Program-made: the position numbers and the translations under genes | Assembly (NCBI RefSeq): GCF_030406405.1 | Contig: NZ_JAUEPL010000058.1 | Coordinates: 1-38,556 of the forward strand | Reading direction: 5' to 3' | Origin: Streptomyces ficellus | Lineage (GTDB): Bacteria > Actinomycetota > Actinomycetes > Streptomycetales > Streptomycetaceae | DNA length: 38,556 bases | Part shown: positions 1-7,336 of the stretch, in pieces | Position numbering within the stretch: position 1 is the first letter of the stretch | Layout of the letters: every line of letters begins with the position of its first letter | The notes under the pieces: model-generated | Database searches by the model: none | The model's input: the letters and a program-made list of their open reading frames with translations, nothing else | What the model was told of the DNA's origin: nothing

Positions 1-260
1 CGGCCGCCGACGCCCACGCGGTGGCCGCCGCCGCCCCGGGCGGCGCCGACGCGGTTCGCGCCGCCGCCCGCGCGGTACTCGACGACGCGGCCAAGGCCCA
101 CCCGCCCCTGCGCCTCGACTACCTGGCCCTGGTGGACCCCGACGACTTCACCGAGGTCCCCGACGACCACACCGGCGAGGCGATCCTCGCCGTGGCCGCG
201 CACGTCGGCACCACACGGCTCATCGACAACCTCCCCCTCACCTTCGGAGCCCCCGCATGA
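1..260 (+). CDS. panC: Pantothenate synthetase, C-terminal end (partial)
   Basis: This is the 3' end of a gene that begins before the window; the reading frame is set by codons starting at position 3 and stops with TGA at 258-260. Pantothenate synthetase joins pantoate and beta-alanine using ATP, in the cytoplasm. The visible part carries the C-terminal features of the family: the segment RLDYLALVDPDDFTEV (products of the last beta strands) and the ending VAAHVGTTRLIDNLPL, which matches the usual 'VGxTRLIDN' close. The stop overlaps the ATG of nadB (ATGA), so it lies at the head of, or within, a translationally coupled nadB-nadC-coaX operon. Only about 85 of roughly 300 residues are visible, so the call rests on the C-terminal motif plus context. 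Confidence 0.85.
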   Translation, partial: AADAHAVAAAAPGGADAVRAAARAVLDDAAKAHPPLRLDYLALVDPDDFTEVPDDHTGEAILAVAAHVGTTRLIDNLPLTFGAPA

Positions 261-1954
261 CCGGCATACGCCTCCAGGCCCCCGCCCCCGGCTGGGCGAT
301 CGACGCCGACGTCGTCGTGGTCGGCTCCGGCGTCGCGGGCCTGACCGCCGCCCTGCGCTGCACGGCCGCCGGGCTGCGCACGGTCGTCGTCACCAAGGCC
401 CGCCTGGACGACGGCTCCACGCGCTGGGCGCAGGGCGGCATCGCGGCGGCGCTCGGCGAGGGCGACACCCCCGAGCAGCACCTTGACGACACGCTCGTCG
501 CGGGCGCGGGCCTGTGCGACGAGGAAGCCGTACGGCTCCTGGTCACCGAGGGTCCCGACGCCGTACGCCGCCTGATCGAGACCGGCGCCCGCTTCGACAC
601 CGACGAGGCCGGCGCCATCGAGCTCACCCGCGAGGGCGGCCACCACCGCCGCCGCATCGCGCACGCCGGCGGCGACGCGACGGGCGCCGAGATCTCCCGC
701 GCCCTGGTCGACGCGGTCCGCGAACGCGCCGTACGCACCATCGAGAACGCCCTCGTCCTGGACCTCCTCACCGACGCCCAGGGCCGTACGGCCGGTGTCA
801 CCCTGCACGTCATGGGCGAGGGCCAGCACGACGGCGTCGGGGCGGTCCACGCCCCGGCGGTCGTCCTCGCCACCGGCGGCATGGGCCAGGTGTTCTCCGC
901 CACCACCAATCCGGCCGTCTCCACCGGCGACGGCGTCGCGCTCGCGCTGCGCGCCGGCGCGGAGGTCAGCGACCTGGAGTTCGTGCAGTTCCACCCCACC
1001 GTCCTGTTCCTCGGCCCGGACGCCGAGGGCCAGCAGCCACTGGTGTCGGAGGCGGTACGGGGCGAGGGCGCCCACCTCGTCGACGCGGACGGCGTGCGGT
1101 TCATGGCCGGCCAGCACGAGCTGGCCGAGCTCGCCCCGCGCGACATCGTCGCCAAGGGCATCATGCGCCGCATGCGGGAGCAGGGCACCCAGCACATGTA
1201 CCTGGACGCCCGGCACTTCGGCGCCGACATGTGGGCCTCCCGCTTCCCGACGATCCTCGCCGCCTGCCGCGCGCACGGCATCGACCCGGTCACCGAGCCG
1301 ATCCCGGTCGCCCCGGCCGCCCACTACGCGTCCGGCGGCGTCCGCACGGACCTGCACGGCCGCACCACCGTGCCCGGCCTGTACGCGTGCGGCGAGGTCG
1401 CCTGCACGGGCGTGCACGGCGCGAACCGGCTCGCGTCGAACTCCCTCCTGGAGGGCCTGGTCTTCGCCGAGCGCATCGCCGACGACATCGCGGCCAACGC
1501 CGGGCGCGGGGGCGCCCGCGCGGGCGCCCCCGCCCCGCACCCCGCCCCCACCGCCCTGCCGCTCCTGGACCCGGCCGCCCGCGCCCGCGTCCAGCACGTC
1601 ATGACCACCGGCGCCGGGGTGCTGCGCTCCGCCGCCAGCCTCGCCGAGGCGGCCGAACGGCTGGAGGCCATCCACGGGGAGGCCGTCAACGGCGACTACA
1701 AGGCCGCCGAGCCGGGCGTCGAGTCCTGGGAGACCACCAACCTGCTGTGCGTGGCCCGCGTCCTGGTCGCCGCCGCCCTGCGCCGTGAGGAGACCCGCGG
1801 CTGCCACTGGCGCGAGGACCGCCCCGACCGCGACGACACCGCCTGGCGCCGCCACCTCGTCGTACGCCTCGCCCCGGACCGGAGCCTGGACGTCCGCCCC
1901 ACCGACACCCAAGACTTCCCCCCGACCGACGCCGACGCCCCCAGGGAGCCGTAA
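257..1954 (+). CDS. nadB: L-aspartate oxidase
   Basis: A 565-residue flavoprotein that oxidises L-aspartate to iminoaspartate, the first step of de novo NAD synthesis; iminoaspartate then goes to NadA, which is not in this window. Visible motifs: the FAD dinucleotide fold GSGVAGLTAALR at residues 23-34, the substrate-region signature HRRRIAHAGGDATG, EFVQFHPT in the capping part, and the C-terminal flavin segment GLYACGEVACTGVHGANR followed by LASNSLLEGLVF, all typical of NadB and the related fumarate reductase/SdhA family. The length fits NadB. The ATG overlaps the panC stop, and nadC starts 2 bases after the stop. A proline/alanine-rich linker near residues 420-435 (GARAGAPAPHPAP) is a common insertion in high-GC homologues. 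Confidence 0.96.
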   Translation: MTGIRLQAPAPGWAIDADVVVVGSGVAGLTAALRCTAAGLRTVVVTKARLDDGSTRWAQGGIAAALGEGDTPEQHLDDTLVAGAGLCDEEAVRLLVTEGPDAVRRLIETGARFDTDEAGAIELTREGGHHRRRIAHAGGDATGAEISRALVDAVRERAVRTIENALVLDLLTDAQGRTAGVTLHVMGEGQHDGVGAVHAPAVVLATGGMGQVFSATTNPAVSTGDGVALALRAGAEVSDLEFVQFHPTVLFLGPDAEGQQPLVSEAVRGEGAHLVDADGVRFMAGQHELAELAPRDIVAKGIMRRMREQGTQHMYLDARHFGADMWASRFPTILAACRAHGIDPVTEPIPVAPAAHYASGGVRTDLHGRTTVPGLYACGEVACTGVHGANRLASNSLLEGLVFAERIADDIAANAGRGGARAGAPAPHPAPTALPLLDPAARARVQHVMTTGAGVLRSAASLAEAAERLEAIHGEAVNGDYKAAEPGVESWETTNLLCVARVLVAAALRREETRGCHWREDRPDRDDTAWRRHLVVRLAPDRSLDVRPTDTQDFPPTDADAPREP

Positions 1955-1956
1955 CC

Positions 1957-2976
1957 GTGAGCACGCCCGAAGAACGCCCGCAGCCCGTGGACGTACCCCT
2001 GATCAATATCGGCGCCCCCGCCGCCCAGGGCTGTGGCGACGCCTGCGGTTGCGCGGACGGTGACGACGGCGAGGTGTACGAGTGCGGCCTCGACCCCGCG
2101 CTCGCCGCGCTGCTGGTGAACGCCGGCCTCGACCCCGTACTCGTCGAGGACGTGGCGTACCGCGCGATCGAGGAGGACCTGGACGGCGGCGTGGACGTGA
2201 CGACCACCGCGACCGTCCCCGAGGACGCCGTCGCCACCGCCGACTTCACCGCCCGCGAGGCCGGCGTCGTCGCCGGCATCCACGTCGCGGAGGCGATCCT
2301 CTCGATCGTCTGCACGGAGGAGTTCGCGGTCGAGCGGCACGTGGCGGACGGCGACCGGGTCGAGGCGGGCCAGAAGCTGCTGTCGGTCACCACCCGCACC
2401 CGTGACCTGCTCACCGGCGAGCGCAGCGCCCTGAACATCATGTGCCGCCTGTCCGGCATCGCCACCGCCACGCGCGCGTGGGCGGACGCGTTGGAGGGCT
2501 ACAAGGCGAAGGTCCGGGACACCCGCAAGACCACGCCCGGCCTGCGCGCCCTGGAGAAGTACGCGGTGCGCTGCGGCGGCGGCGTCAACCACCGCATGTC
2601 CCTGTCCGACGCCGCGCTGGTCAAGGACAACCACGTGGTGGCGGCGGGCGGTGTGGCGCAGGCATTCAAGGCGGTACGGGAGGCCTTCCCCGACGTACCG
2701 ATCGAGGTGGAGGTGGACACCCTCCACCAGGTCCGCGAGGTCCTGGAGGCGGGCGCCGACCTGATCCTGCTGGACAACTTCACACCCGCCGAGACCCAGG
2801 AGGCCGTCGCGATCGTCGCCGGCCGCGCTGCCCTGGAGTCCTCCGGCCGCCTGACGCTGGACAACGCCGCCGCGTACGCCGCGACCGGCGTCGACTACCT
2901 CGCGGTGGGCGCGCTCACCCACTCCTCGCCGATCCTGGACATCGGCCTGGACCTGCGAGAGGCGGAGCAGGGCTGA
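1957..2976 (+). CDS. nadC: Nicotinate-nucleotide pyrophosphorylase (carboxylating)
   Basis: Quinolinate phosphoribosyltransferase: converts quinolinate and PRPP to nicotinate mononucleotide, CO2 and PPi, two steps after NadB. The catalytic core shows the expected motifs: EEDLDGGVDVTT near the start of the core, the RHVADGDRV segment, ERSALNIMCRLSGIAT, the active-site stretch KVRDTRKTTPGLRALEKYAV, GGGVNHR, and LLDNF. The GTG start at 1957 follows the nadB stop by two bases. At 339 residues it is about 45-50 residues longer than the usual family length because of an N-terminal extension containing four cysteines (residues 26, 30, 32 and 43) in an acidic, glycine-rich context. The role of that extension is unknown. 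The stop overlaps the ATG of coaX. Confidence 0.96.
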   Translation: MSTPEERPQPVDVPLINIGAPAAQGCGDACGCADGDDGEVYECGLDPALAALLVNAGLDPVLVEDVAYRAIEEDLDGGVDVTTTATVPEDAVATADFTAREAGVVAGIHVAEAILSIVCTEEFAVERHVADGDRVEAGQKLLSVTTRTRDLLTGERSALNIMCRLSGIATATRAWADALEGYKAKVRDTRKTTPGLRALEKYAVRCGGGVNHRMSLSDAALVKDNHVVAAGGVAQAFKAVREAFPDVPIEVEVDTLHQVREVLEAGADLILLDNFTPAETQEAVAIVAGRAALESSGRLTLDNAAAYAATGVDYLAVGALTHSSPILDIGLDLREAEQG

Positions 2977-3782
2977 TGCTGCTCACCATTGACGCGGGCA
3001 ACACCCACACCGTCCTCGGCCTGTTCGACGGCGAGGACATCGTCGAGCACTGGCGCATCTCCACCGACGCCCGCCGCACCGCCGACGAGCTCGCGGTGCT
3101 CCTCCAGGGCCTGATGGGCATGCACCCGCTGCTCGGTGACGAACTGGGCGACGGCATCGAGGGCATCGCGATCTGCTCGACGGTCCCCTCCGTCCTGCAC
3201 GAGTTGCGCGAGGTCACGCGCCGGTACTACGGCGACGTGCCGGCCGTCCTGGTCGAGCCCGGCATCAAGACCGGCGTGCCGATCCTCACGGACAACCCCA
3301 AAGAGGTCGGCGCGGACCGCATCGTCAACGCGGCCGCGGCCAGCGAGCTGTACGGGGGCCCGGCGATCGTCGTCGACTTCGGTACGGCGACCACGTTCGA
3401 CCCGGTCAGCGCGCGCGGTGAGTACATCGGCGGCGTGATCGCCCCCGGTATCGAGATCTCGGTCGAGGCGCTCGGCGTCAAGGGCGCCCAGCTCCGCAAG
3501 ATCGAACTGGCCCGCCCGCGCAGCGTGATCGGCAAGAACACGGTCGAGGCGATGCAGGCGGGCATCGTGTACGGCTTCGCGGGCCAGGTCGACGGGATCG
3601 TCAGCCGTATGAAGCGCGAACTCGTCGGCCCGGCCGGCGACCCGGCCGATGTCACGGTCATCGCGACGGGCGGGCTGGCCCCGATGGTCCTGGGCGAAGC
3701 CATGGAAATCGACGAACACGAGCCCTGGCTGACCCTGATCGGCCTCCGCCTGGTCTACGAACGCAACATCTCGCGCATGTAG
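2976..3782 (+). CDS. coaX: Type III pantothenate kinase
   Basis: Phosphorylates pantothenate at the start of CoA synthesis; type III enzymes belong to the ASKHA fold and typically need a monovalent cation. The 268-residue product starts MLLTIDAGNTHTVLGLF, the phosphate-1 motif, and contains the pantothenate/ATP-binding motifs GADRIVNAAAA and VVDFGTATTFD, then GGVIAPGIEIS and ATGGLAPM near the C-terminus. The ATG shares its A with the last base of the nadC TGA, so it is translationally coupled. With panC just upstream of nadB, the cluster joins pantothenate synthesis and its first committed use with NAD synthesis. A longer in-frame reading exists upstream within nadC, but its translation there is a proline/arginine-rich shadow of nadC. 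Confidence 0.95.
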   Translation: MLLTIDAGNTHTVLGLFDGEDIVEHWRISTDARRTADELAVLLQGLMGMHPLLGDELGDGIEGIAICSTVPSVLHELREVTRRYYGDVPAVLVEPGIKTGVPILTDNPKEVGADRIVNAAAASELYGGPAIVVDFGTATTFDPVSARGEYIGGVIAPGIEISVEALGVKGAQLRKIELARPRSVIGKNTVEAMQAGIVYGFAGQVDGIVSRMKRELVGPAGDPADVTVIATGGLAPMVLGEAMEIDEHEPWLTLIGLRLVYERNISRM

Positions 3783-3852
3783 CCGCGCCGGCGGGGGCGG
3801 AAGGGCAACGCGCCCGAGTCGTCTGTTAAGTGAAGTTTGTCCGATTAGCACG

Positions 3853-3858
3853 TATCGT
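3853..3858 (+). promoter_or_regulatory. Candidate -10 element for a leaderless gene
   Basis: TATCGT lies 7 nt before the ATG at 3866, with GTGAAG 17 nt further upstream as a weak -35 (TGA core). No Shine-Dalgarno sequence precedes the ATG. The geometry would put the transcription start at the start codon. Confidence 0.45.
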
Positions 3859-3865
3859 CGGGGCC

Positions 3866-4480
3866 ATGCCCACGCCATACGGATCCCGCGGCGGCCTGGC
3901 GTTCGGCGCAGACGAGCTGCGTGTGCTCCGACGCGCCCTCGCCCATGCCCTCCACCCCACCCCCCTCGACGACGAAGACGTGCAGGACTGCCTGCGCCTC
4001 GCCGGCTCCGTGGACGAGGCGGTCCGCGAGGCCGGCCGGATGCGGGCCTTCCTCCTCGCCGACCTCGCCCGCTACCGCGACGCCCTGCCCGGCTCGGCCC
4101 CCGGCTACCTGGAGCTGCTCCAGGACGCCCTGGCCGCCGGCTACGACCCCCGCCCGGAGGACCTCGCCGCCCTGCGCACCCTCCGTGGCACGCTCGTCGG
4201 CGCCGCGCTCCTGGCGCGCTGCCAGGTGCTGGCCGAGCACTCCGTGCGGGCCCGCCTCGCCGGGCGGCACGTCACCCCCGGCCCGCGCACCCGGCTCCTC
4301 GCCCTTCCCGGCGGCCGCACCGGCGAGGGGGACGAGTCCAAGCCGCGGCCCGCACCCCGGCCCACGTCACCCAAGCCGTCACCACCGCCGGCCGACCGCC
4401 CGGTGCCCAAGCCCTCCGAGGTCTTCCCGCCCCGCCGCCGCCCCACCGCGCCCCCACCCGAGGAACGGGCGGCCGGCTAG
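3866..4480 (+). CDS. Conserved Streptomyces hypothetical protein, helical
   Basis: A 204-residue protein that I do not assign to a function. The first 140 residues are rich in Leu, Ala, Asp and Arg and read as amphipathic helices (for example DEDVQDCLRLAGSVDEAVREAG at about residues 37-58, then RAFLLADLARYRD). The last 60 or so residues are a Pro/Arg/Lys-rich disordered tail. It has no signal peptide or membrane segment. ATG 3866 is chosen over an in-frame GTG at 3830 because a TATCGT hexamer sits 7 nt upstream, suggesting a leaderless transcript, and the extra twelve residues look like promoter DNA. It follows coaX by about 80 bases and may be transcribed separately. Confidence 0.75.
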   Translation: MPTPYGSRGGLAFGADELRVLRRALAHALHPTPLDDEDVQDCLRLAGSVDEAVREAGRMRAFLLADLARYRDALPGSAPGYLELLQDALAAGYDPRPEDLAALRTLRGTLVGAALLARCQVLAEHSVRARLAGRHVTPGPRTRLLALPGGRTGEGDESKPRPAPRPTSPKPSPPPADRPVPKPSEVFPPRRRPTAPPPEERAAG

Positions 4481-4481
4481 C

Positions 4482-4487
4482 TACTCT
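4482..4487 (+). promoter_or_regulatory. Candidate -10 element, leaderless start at 4495
   Basis: TACTCT is separated by exactly 7 nt (GGACGCC) from the ATG at 4495. There is no ribosome-binding sequence between it and the start codon, so transcription and translation probably begin at the same base. Confidence 0.5.
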
Positions 4488-4494
4488 GGACGCC

Positions 4495-4683
4495 ATGGAA
4501 TACGTATCCGCGCTCCTGCCCCCCGTCGTGATGGCCGCCTTCTTCATCGGCCTCGTCGTGACGATCGTCAAGAGCCAGGGCGGCCCCAACAAGACCAAGG
4601 AGGACGCGGCCGTGGACGCGGCGCTCGCGCGTGCCGAGGCCACCCGCCAGGCGGACGGGGCCACCGGCCCCGGCCAGGCCTGA
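4495..4683 (+). CDS. Small single-pass membrane protein
   Basis: A 62-residue protein with one strongly hydrophobic segment at about residues 6-26 (LLPPVVMAAFFIGLVVTIV), followed by a charged cytoplasmic-type tail (KSQGGPNKTKEDAAVDAALARAEAT) that could form a short helix. The topology is probably N-terminus out and C-terminus in, because positive charge follows the membrane segment. The function is unknown. It lies 14 nt after the preceding gene and directly before a strong terminator at 4717-4749, so it ends the transcription unit. Confidence 0.75.
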   Translation: MEYVSALLPPVVMAAFFIGLVVTIVKSQGGPNKTKEDAAVDAALARAEATRQADGATGPGQA

Positions 4684-4716
4684 CCTCCCCGGCACCTCCG
4701 GCGCCACCCCCGCGTG

Positions 4717-4749
4717 AAGGGCGTACGACAGCTTCTGTCGTACGCCCTT
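4717..4749 (+). terminator. Intrinsic terminator
   Basis: A perfect 14-bp inverted repeat (left arm AAGGGCGTACGACA, 4717-4730; right arm 4736-4749) surrounds a 5-nt loop GCTTC and runs into a short T-tract (TTTTT within 4748-4752). This is the cleanest terminator in the window and separates the coaX-side genes from the BlaI-family regulator. Confidence 0.85.
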
Positions 4750-4754
4750 TTTGT

Positions 4755-4776
4755 CGCCAATAGTCAGCTATCGGCG
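4755..4776. promoter_or_regulatory. 22-bp dyad upstream of the BlaI-family gene (candidate operator)
   Basis: The arms CGCCAATAG and CTATCGGCG flank a TCAG centre, with one mismatched pair. The dyad ends 9 bases before a candidate -10 CACTAT (4785-4790) and 23 bases before the regulator's GTG. Autoregulation through a dyad in this position is usual for BlaI/MecI repressors. The sequence does not resemble the TACA/TGTA operator of staphylococcal BlaI, so the assignment is inference. Confidence 0.4.
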
Positions 4777-4799
4777 ACTTCTCCCACTATGGTGGCGAT

Positions 4800-5609
4800 G
4801 TGCCCCGTCAATTGGGAGAGCTGGAAGACGCCGTCATGTCGCGCGTCTGGCAATGGAACCGGCCCGTCACCGTCCGGGAAGTCCTGGAGGATCTCCAGCG
4901 GGAACGGTCCATCGCCTACACCACCGTCATGACCGTAATGGACAATCTCCATCAGAAGGGCTGGGTGCGCCGGGAAGTCTCCGGCCGCGCCTATCGATAT
5001 ACGGCGGTCTCCACCCGGGCCGCCTACTCGGCCGCACTGATGAACGAAGCCTGGTCGAAGAGCGACAACCCCGCCGCCGCACTCGTGGCGTTCTTCGGCA
5101 TGATGTCGCCGGAGCAGCGAGAGGCACTCCAGGACGCGATCCGGGTAGTGCAACGGGACACTCCCGAAGACCCCGCCGAAGAGTCCCCCGTGCCCGTCCC
5201 GGCGGAGGCGTCCGAACAACTCCGGGAAGGTTCTGGAGAACGCTCTCAGGAACCGCCTCGCGAAGTGGCACCGGAAGAACAACCAACGGAACACCGGACG
5301 GAACAGCCGACGGAACAGCGGACGGAACGCCGGACGGAACGCCGGACGGAACAGCCGCAGGAACCCACAACGGAACAGCCGACGGAACCCCAGAGGGAAC
5401 ATCCGACGGAACCCACGAGGGAACCCCCTGCCGATCCGCCCACCGGACCCTCCGCCAATACCCCCGCCGAAGCACCCGTCGCACCCTCCGCCAAAACCCC
5501 CGCGCACCCCCCGGCGAAACTCCCCGCCGAACCGCCCTCACGGGCCCCGCACCCTCCGCCCGGACCGGGCGGCCAGGCCGGCGGCCGGGGGGCGGACGCG
5601 GGGCGATAG
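4800..5609 (+). CDS. BlaI/MecI-family transcriptional regulator with a repetitive C-terminal tail
   Basis: Residues 1-115 match the BlaI/MecI/CopY winged-helix family: QLGELEDAVMSRVWQWNRPVTVREVLEDL, then the recognition region RSIAYTTVMTVMDNLHQKGWVRRE, the wing GRAYRYTAV, and a C-terminal dimerisation helix around MSPEQREALQDAIR. Family members usually stop near 120-130 residues. This protein runs to 269 because of a Pro/Glu/Thr/Arg-rich tail, with a 4-residue repeat (TEQP, TEHR, TERR and similar) at about residues 160-210. The GTG at 4800 is the first start in frame after a CACTAT hexamer. No M56-type sensor protease gene, the usual BlaR partner, is adjacent. The targets are unknown; a nearby dyad at 4755-4776 suggests autoregulation. 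Confidence 0.85.
   Translation: MPRQLGELEDAVMSRVWQWNRPVTVREVLEDLQRERSIAYTTVMTVMDNLHQKGWVRREVSGRAYRYTAVSTRAAYSAALMNEAWSKSDNPAAALVAFFGMMSPEQREALQDAIRVVQRDTPEDPAEESPVPVPAEASEQLREGSGERSQEPPREVAPEEQPTEHRTEQPTEQRTERRTERRTEQPQEPTTEQPTEPQREHPTEPTREPPADPPTGPSANTPAEAPVAPSAKTPAHPPAKLPAEPPSRAPHPPPGPGGQAGGRGADAGR
5284..5433 (+). repeat. 12-bp tandem repeat inside the BlaI-family gene
   Basis: About twelve degenerate copies of a 12-bp unit of the form AACNNNNNNCGG (for example AACAGCCGACGG, AACGCCGGACGG) run head to tail and encode a four-residue Thr-Glu-Gln-Pro-like repeat. The period is a multiple of three, so copy-number changes would keep the frame. Confidence 0.85.
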
Positions 5610-5612
5610 CGT
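5607..5612 (+). promoter_or_regulatory. Candidate -10 element overlapping a stop codon
   Basis: TAGCGT begins with the TAG stop of the BlaI-family gene and ends 6 nt before the ATG at 5619, the spacing of a leaderless promoter. There is no Shine-Dalgarno sequence for that ATG. Confidence 0.45.
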
Positions 5613-5618
5613 CCAGCC

Positions 5619-6200
5619 ATGCCGTCCTCCGAGCTTCCGCCCCCGTCCCCGCAGACGCCCCCGCAGACGCCCGCGCGCCCCGAGGCCGCCGCGTCGAAAG
5701 CCGTGACCGTACGCCGGGCCAGGACCAGCGATGTGCAGGCGGTCCGCCGACTGGTCGATCCGTACGTCAAGGCGGGCATCCTGCTCGACAAAGCGACGGT
5801 GACGCTTTACGAGGACATCCAGGAGTTCTGGGTCGCGGAACGCGATGAGGACGGCACCGTCGTCGGTTGCGGCGCACTGCACGTGATGTGGGAAGACCTC
5901 GCCGAAGTGCGCACTCTCGCCGTCGACCCCGACTTCAAGGGCGCCGGCGTCGGACATCACGTGCTCGACAAGTTGCTGCACACCGCCCGCTGGCTCGGTG
6001 TCCGCCGGGTTTTCTGCCTGACCTTCGAAGTCGACTTCTTCGCGAAGCACGGGTTCGTCGAGATCGGTGAGACGCCGGTGGACGGAGACGTCTACGCCGA
6101 GCTCCTGCGTTCCTATGACGAGGGCGTCGCCGAGTTCCTCGGTCTCGAACGGGTGAAGCCGAACACCTTGGGCAACAGCCGGATGCTTCTGCACCTGTGA
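5619..6200 (+). CDS. argA: N-acetylglutamate synthase, short GNAT type
   Basis: A single-domain GNAT acetyltransferase that transfers acetyl from acetyl-CoA, most likely to glutamate in the first step of arginine synthesis. After a proline-rich lead of about 28 residues, the protein closely follows the stand-alone NAGS type known from Mycobacterium tuberculosis (Rv2747): VRRARTSDVQAVRRLVDPYV, LYEDIQEFWVAE, VVGCGALHVMWEDLAEVRTL, the acetyl-CoA pyrophosphate-binding loop KGAGVG at residues 107-112, CLTFEVDFFAKHGF, and the ending VKPNTLGNSRMLLHL. The ATG at 5619 follows a TAGCGT hexamer by 6 nt. An in-frame GTG at 5703 would give only the conserved core. Assignment as NAGS relies on recalled similarity across the whole length. 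Confidence 0.88.
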   Translation: MPSSELPPPSPQTPPQTPARPEAAASKAVTVRRARTSDVQAVRRLVDPYVKAGILLDKATVTLYEDIQEFWVAERDEDGTVVGCGALHVMWEDLAEVRTLAVDPDFKGAGVGHHVLDKLLHTARWLGVRRVFCLTFEVDFFAKHGFVEIGETPVDGDVYAELLRSYDEGVAEFLGLERVKPNTLGNSRMLLHL

Positions 6201-6344
6201 TCCGCCCAAGCGCGGCGATCCCTATGTCCGAATCGCGCACGTTTCCCGCGTTCTCGCGGATCTGAACCTCTCCCAGGGGTTTGTGTTTTCCAGAGAAAAG
6301 CGGTTTCCTTTCCGCGTACTGCATTTTCGATGAAAGGAAATCCG

Positions 6345-6680
6345 GTGGCACAGAAGGTTCAGGTCCTTCTTGTCGACGACCTCGACGGTGGCGAGGCGGA
6401 CGAGACGGTGACGTTCGCTCTGGACGGCAAGACCTACGAGATCGACCTCACCACCGCGAATGCGGAGAAGCTTCGTAGCCTGCTGGAGCCGTACACCAAG
6501 AACGGCCGCCGCACCGGCGGCCGTGCCGCGACCAGCCGTGGCAAGGGCCGGGTCGCCGCGGGTGGCAGCCCCGACACCGCGAAGATCCGCGCGTGGGCCA
6601 AGGAGAATGGCTACAACGTGAACGACCGCGGCCGCGTGCCCGCCGATATCAAGAAGGCTTACGAGGACGCCAACCGCTGA
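6345..6680 (+). CDS. lsr2: Lsr2 nucleoid-associated protein (xenogeneic silencer)
   Basis: An H-NS-like protein that binds the minor groove of AT-rich DNA and silences acquired genes. The 111-residue product begins MAQKVQVLLVDDLDGGEADE, has the N-terminal oligomerisation region (residues 1-60), a basic linker (RRTGGRAATSRGKGR), and the C-terminal DNA-binding domain IRAWAKENGYNVNDRGRVP with the RGR minor-groove clamp at residues 95-97. The GTG at 6345 is preferred to the in-frame ATG at 6330 because AAAGGAAA at 6333-6340 forms a Shine-Dalgarno sequence about 5-8 nt upstream and the family begins MAQK. The 144-base upstream region is AT-richer than its surroundings, so autoregulation is plausible. 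Its last 22 bases overlap the 3' end of the convergent gene. Confidence 0.96.
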   Translation: MAQKVQVLLVDDLDGGEADETVTFALDGKTYEIDLTTANAEKLRSLLEPYTKNGRRTGGRAATSRGKGRVAAGGSPDTAKIRAWAKENGYNVNDRGRVPADIKKAYEDANR

Positions 6681-7336
6681 GCGCCTTCCGCGCCCAGCAA
6701 TCGGACCCGGTGACATTCCGATGCCGCCGCGTCCACCAGTCGTACGAGGCTGGGGGCACCCGCACCGCCTCGTACGCCGATGCCCGCGCCCAGGGCCGGC
6801 AAGGCCGGAAGCGTCGGCTCGACTTCGCGCCCGGGCTCGGGGGGGCGCAGCCATACGGCGGCGCCGGGTGAGCCGGATCCGCTCCATCCTGGGGGAATCG
6901 GAGCGGTCATCCGGCCACCCGCGCCCAGCGCCGCCAGATCGAGGGCGATCCCGCCCCACTCCAGCCAGTCCAGCAGCCCCGGCAGCTCGTCCGCGCTGCC
7001 CGCGGCCACCAGCAGCCGCATCCTCGGGCCCGCGAGGGCGACCGGCCATTGGCTGCCGCCCAGCCGCCGCAGCACGGCGAACCCGGCGGCGGCAGGCAGC
7101 TCCAGCACGTCGAAGCGGAGCCCCGTGAGCAACCGCACCGGCGCCCCGTCCCGTCCATCCGCCGTCGCCCAGCGGAGCTCGTCCTCGTACCACCGCGCCA
7201 CCATGGCGGGGTCCGCGCCGCAGCCACCGCCGCGGCCGCCATCGCCCTTTCCGCCGCCGTCGAGCGGCGTGCGCGGCGAAGGCAGCGGCAGCGAGAGCGG
7301 GGCGGTGAGTGTCATGTCCGGGGAACTCGTGACCAT
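6659..7336 (-). CDS. SCO3374-like protein, resembles bifunctional primase/polymerase N-terminal fold
   Basis: A 225-residue protein of a type I recall as conserved beside lsr2 and clpC in Streptomyces (SCO3374 family). Its middle section (RLLTGLRFDVLELPAAAGFA at about residues 68-87, RMRLLVAAGSADELPGLLDW, then GGIALDLAALGAGGRMTAPI and PPGW) has the order of motifs seen in the small Streptomyces proteins annotated as bifunctional DNA primase/polymerase N-terminal domain. I see no clear metal-binding DxD active site, so catalysis is doubtful. The first 45 residues are Gly/Pro-rich and possibly disordered. ATG 7336 is the longest start; a second ATG at 7315 is possible. Its final 22 bases overlap the end of lsr2 tail to tail. 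Confidence 0.7.
   Translation of the reverse strand: MVTSSPDMTLTAPLSLPLPSPRTPLDGGGKGDGGRGGGCGADPAMVARWYEDELRWATADGRDGAPVRLLTGLRFDVLELPAAAGFAVLRRLGGSQWPVALAGPRMRLLVAAGSADELPGLLDWLEWGGIALDLAALGAGGRMTAPIPPGWSGSGSPGAAVWLRPPEPGREVEPTLPALPALGAGIGVRGGAGAPSLVRLVDAAASECHRVRLLGAEGAQRLASS

Noticed and set aside
119..1912. A long minus-strand reading opposite nadB
   Set aside because: It is antisense to a clear NadB, gives Gly/Ala/Val/Arg-rich low-complexity protein, and reflects the high GC content. The same applies to similar long antisense readings opposite clpC (7741-10131), the NACHT gene (12760-14946), radA (24065-25756) and the sigma-like fusion (25905-27665).
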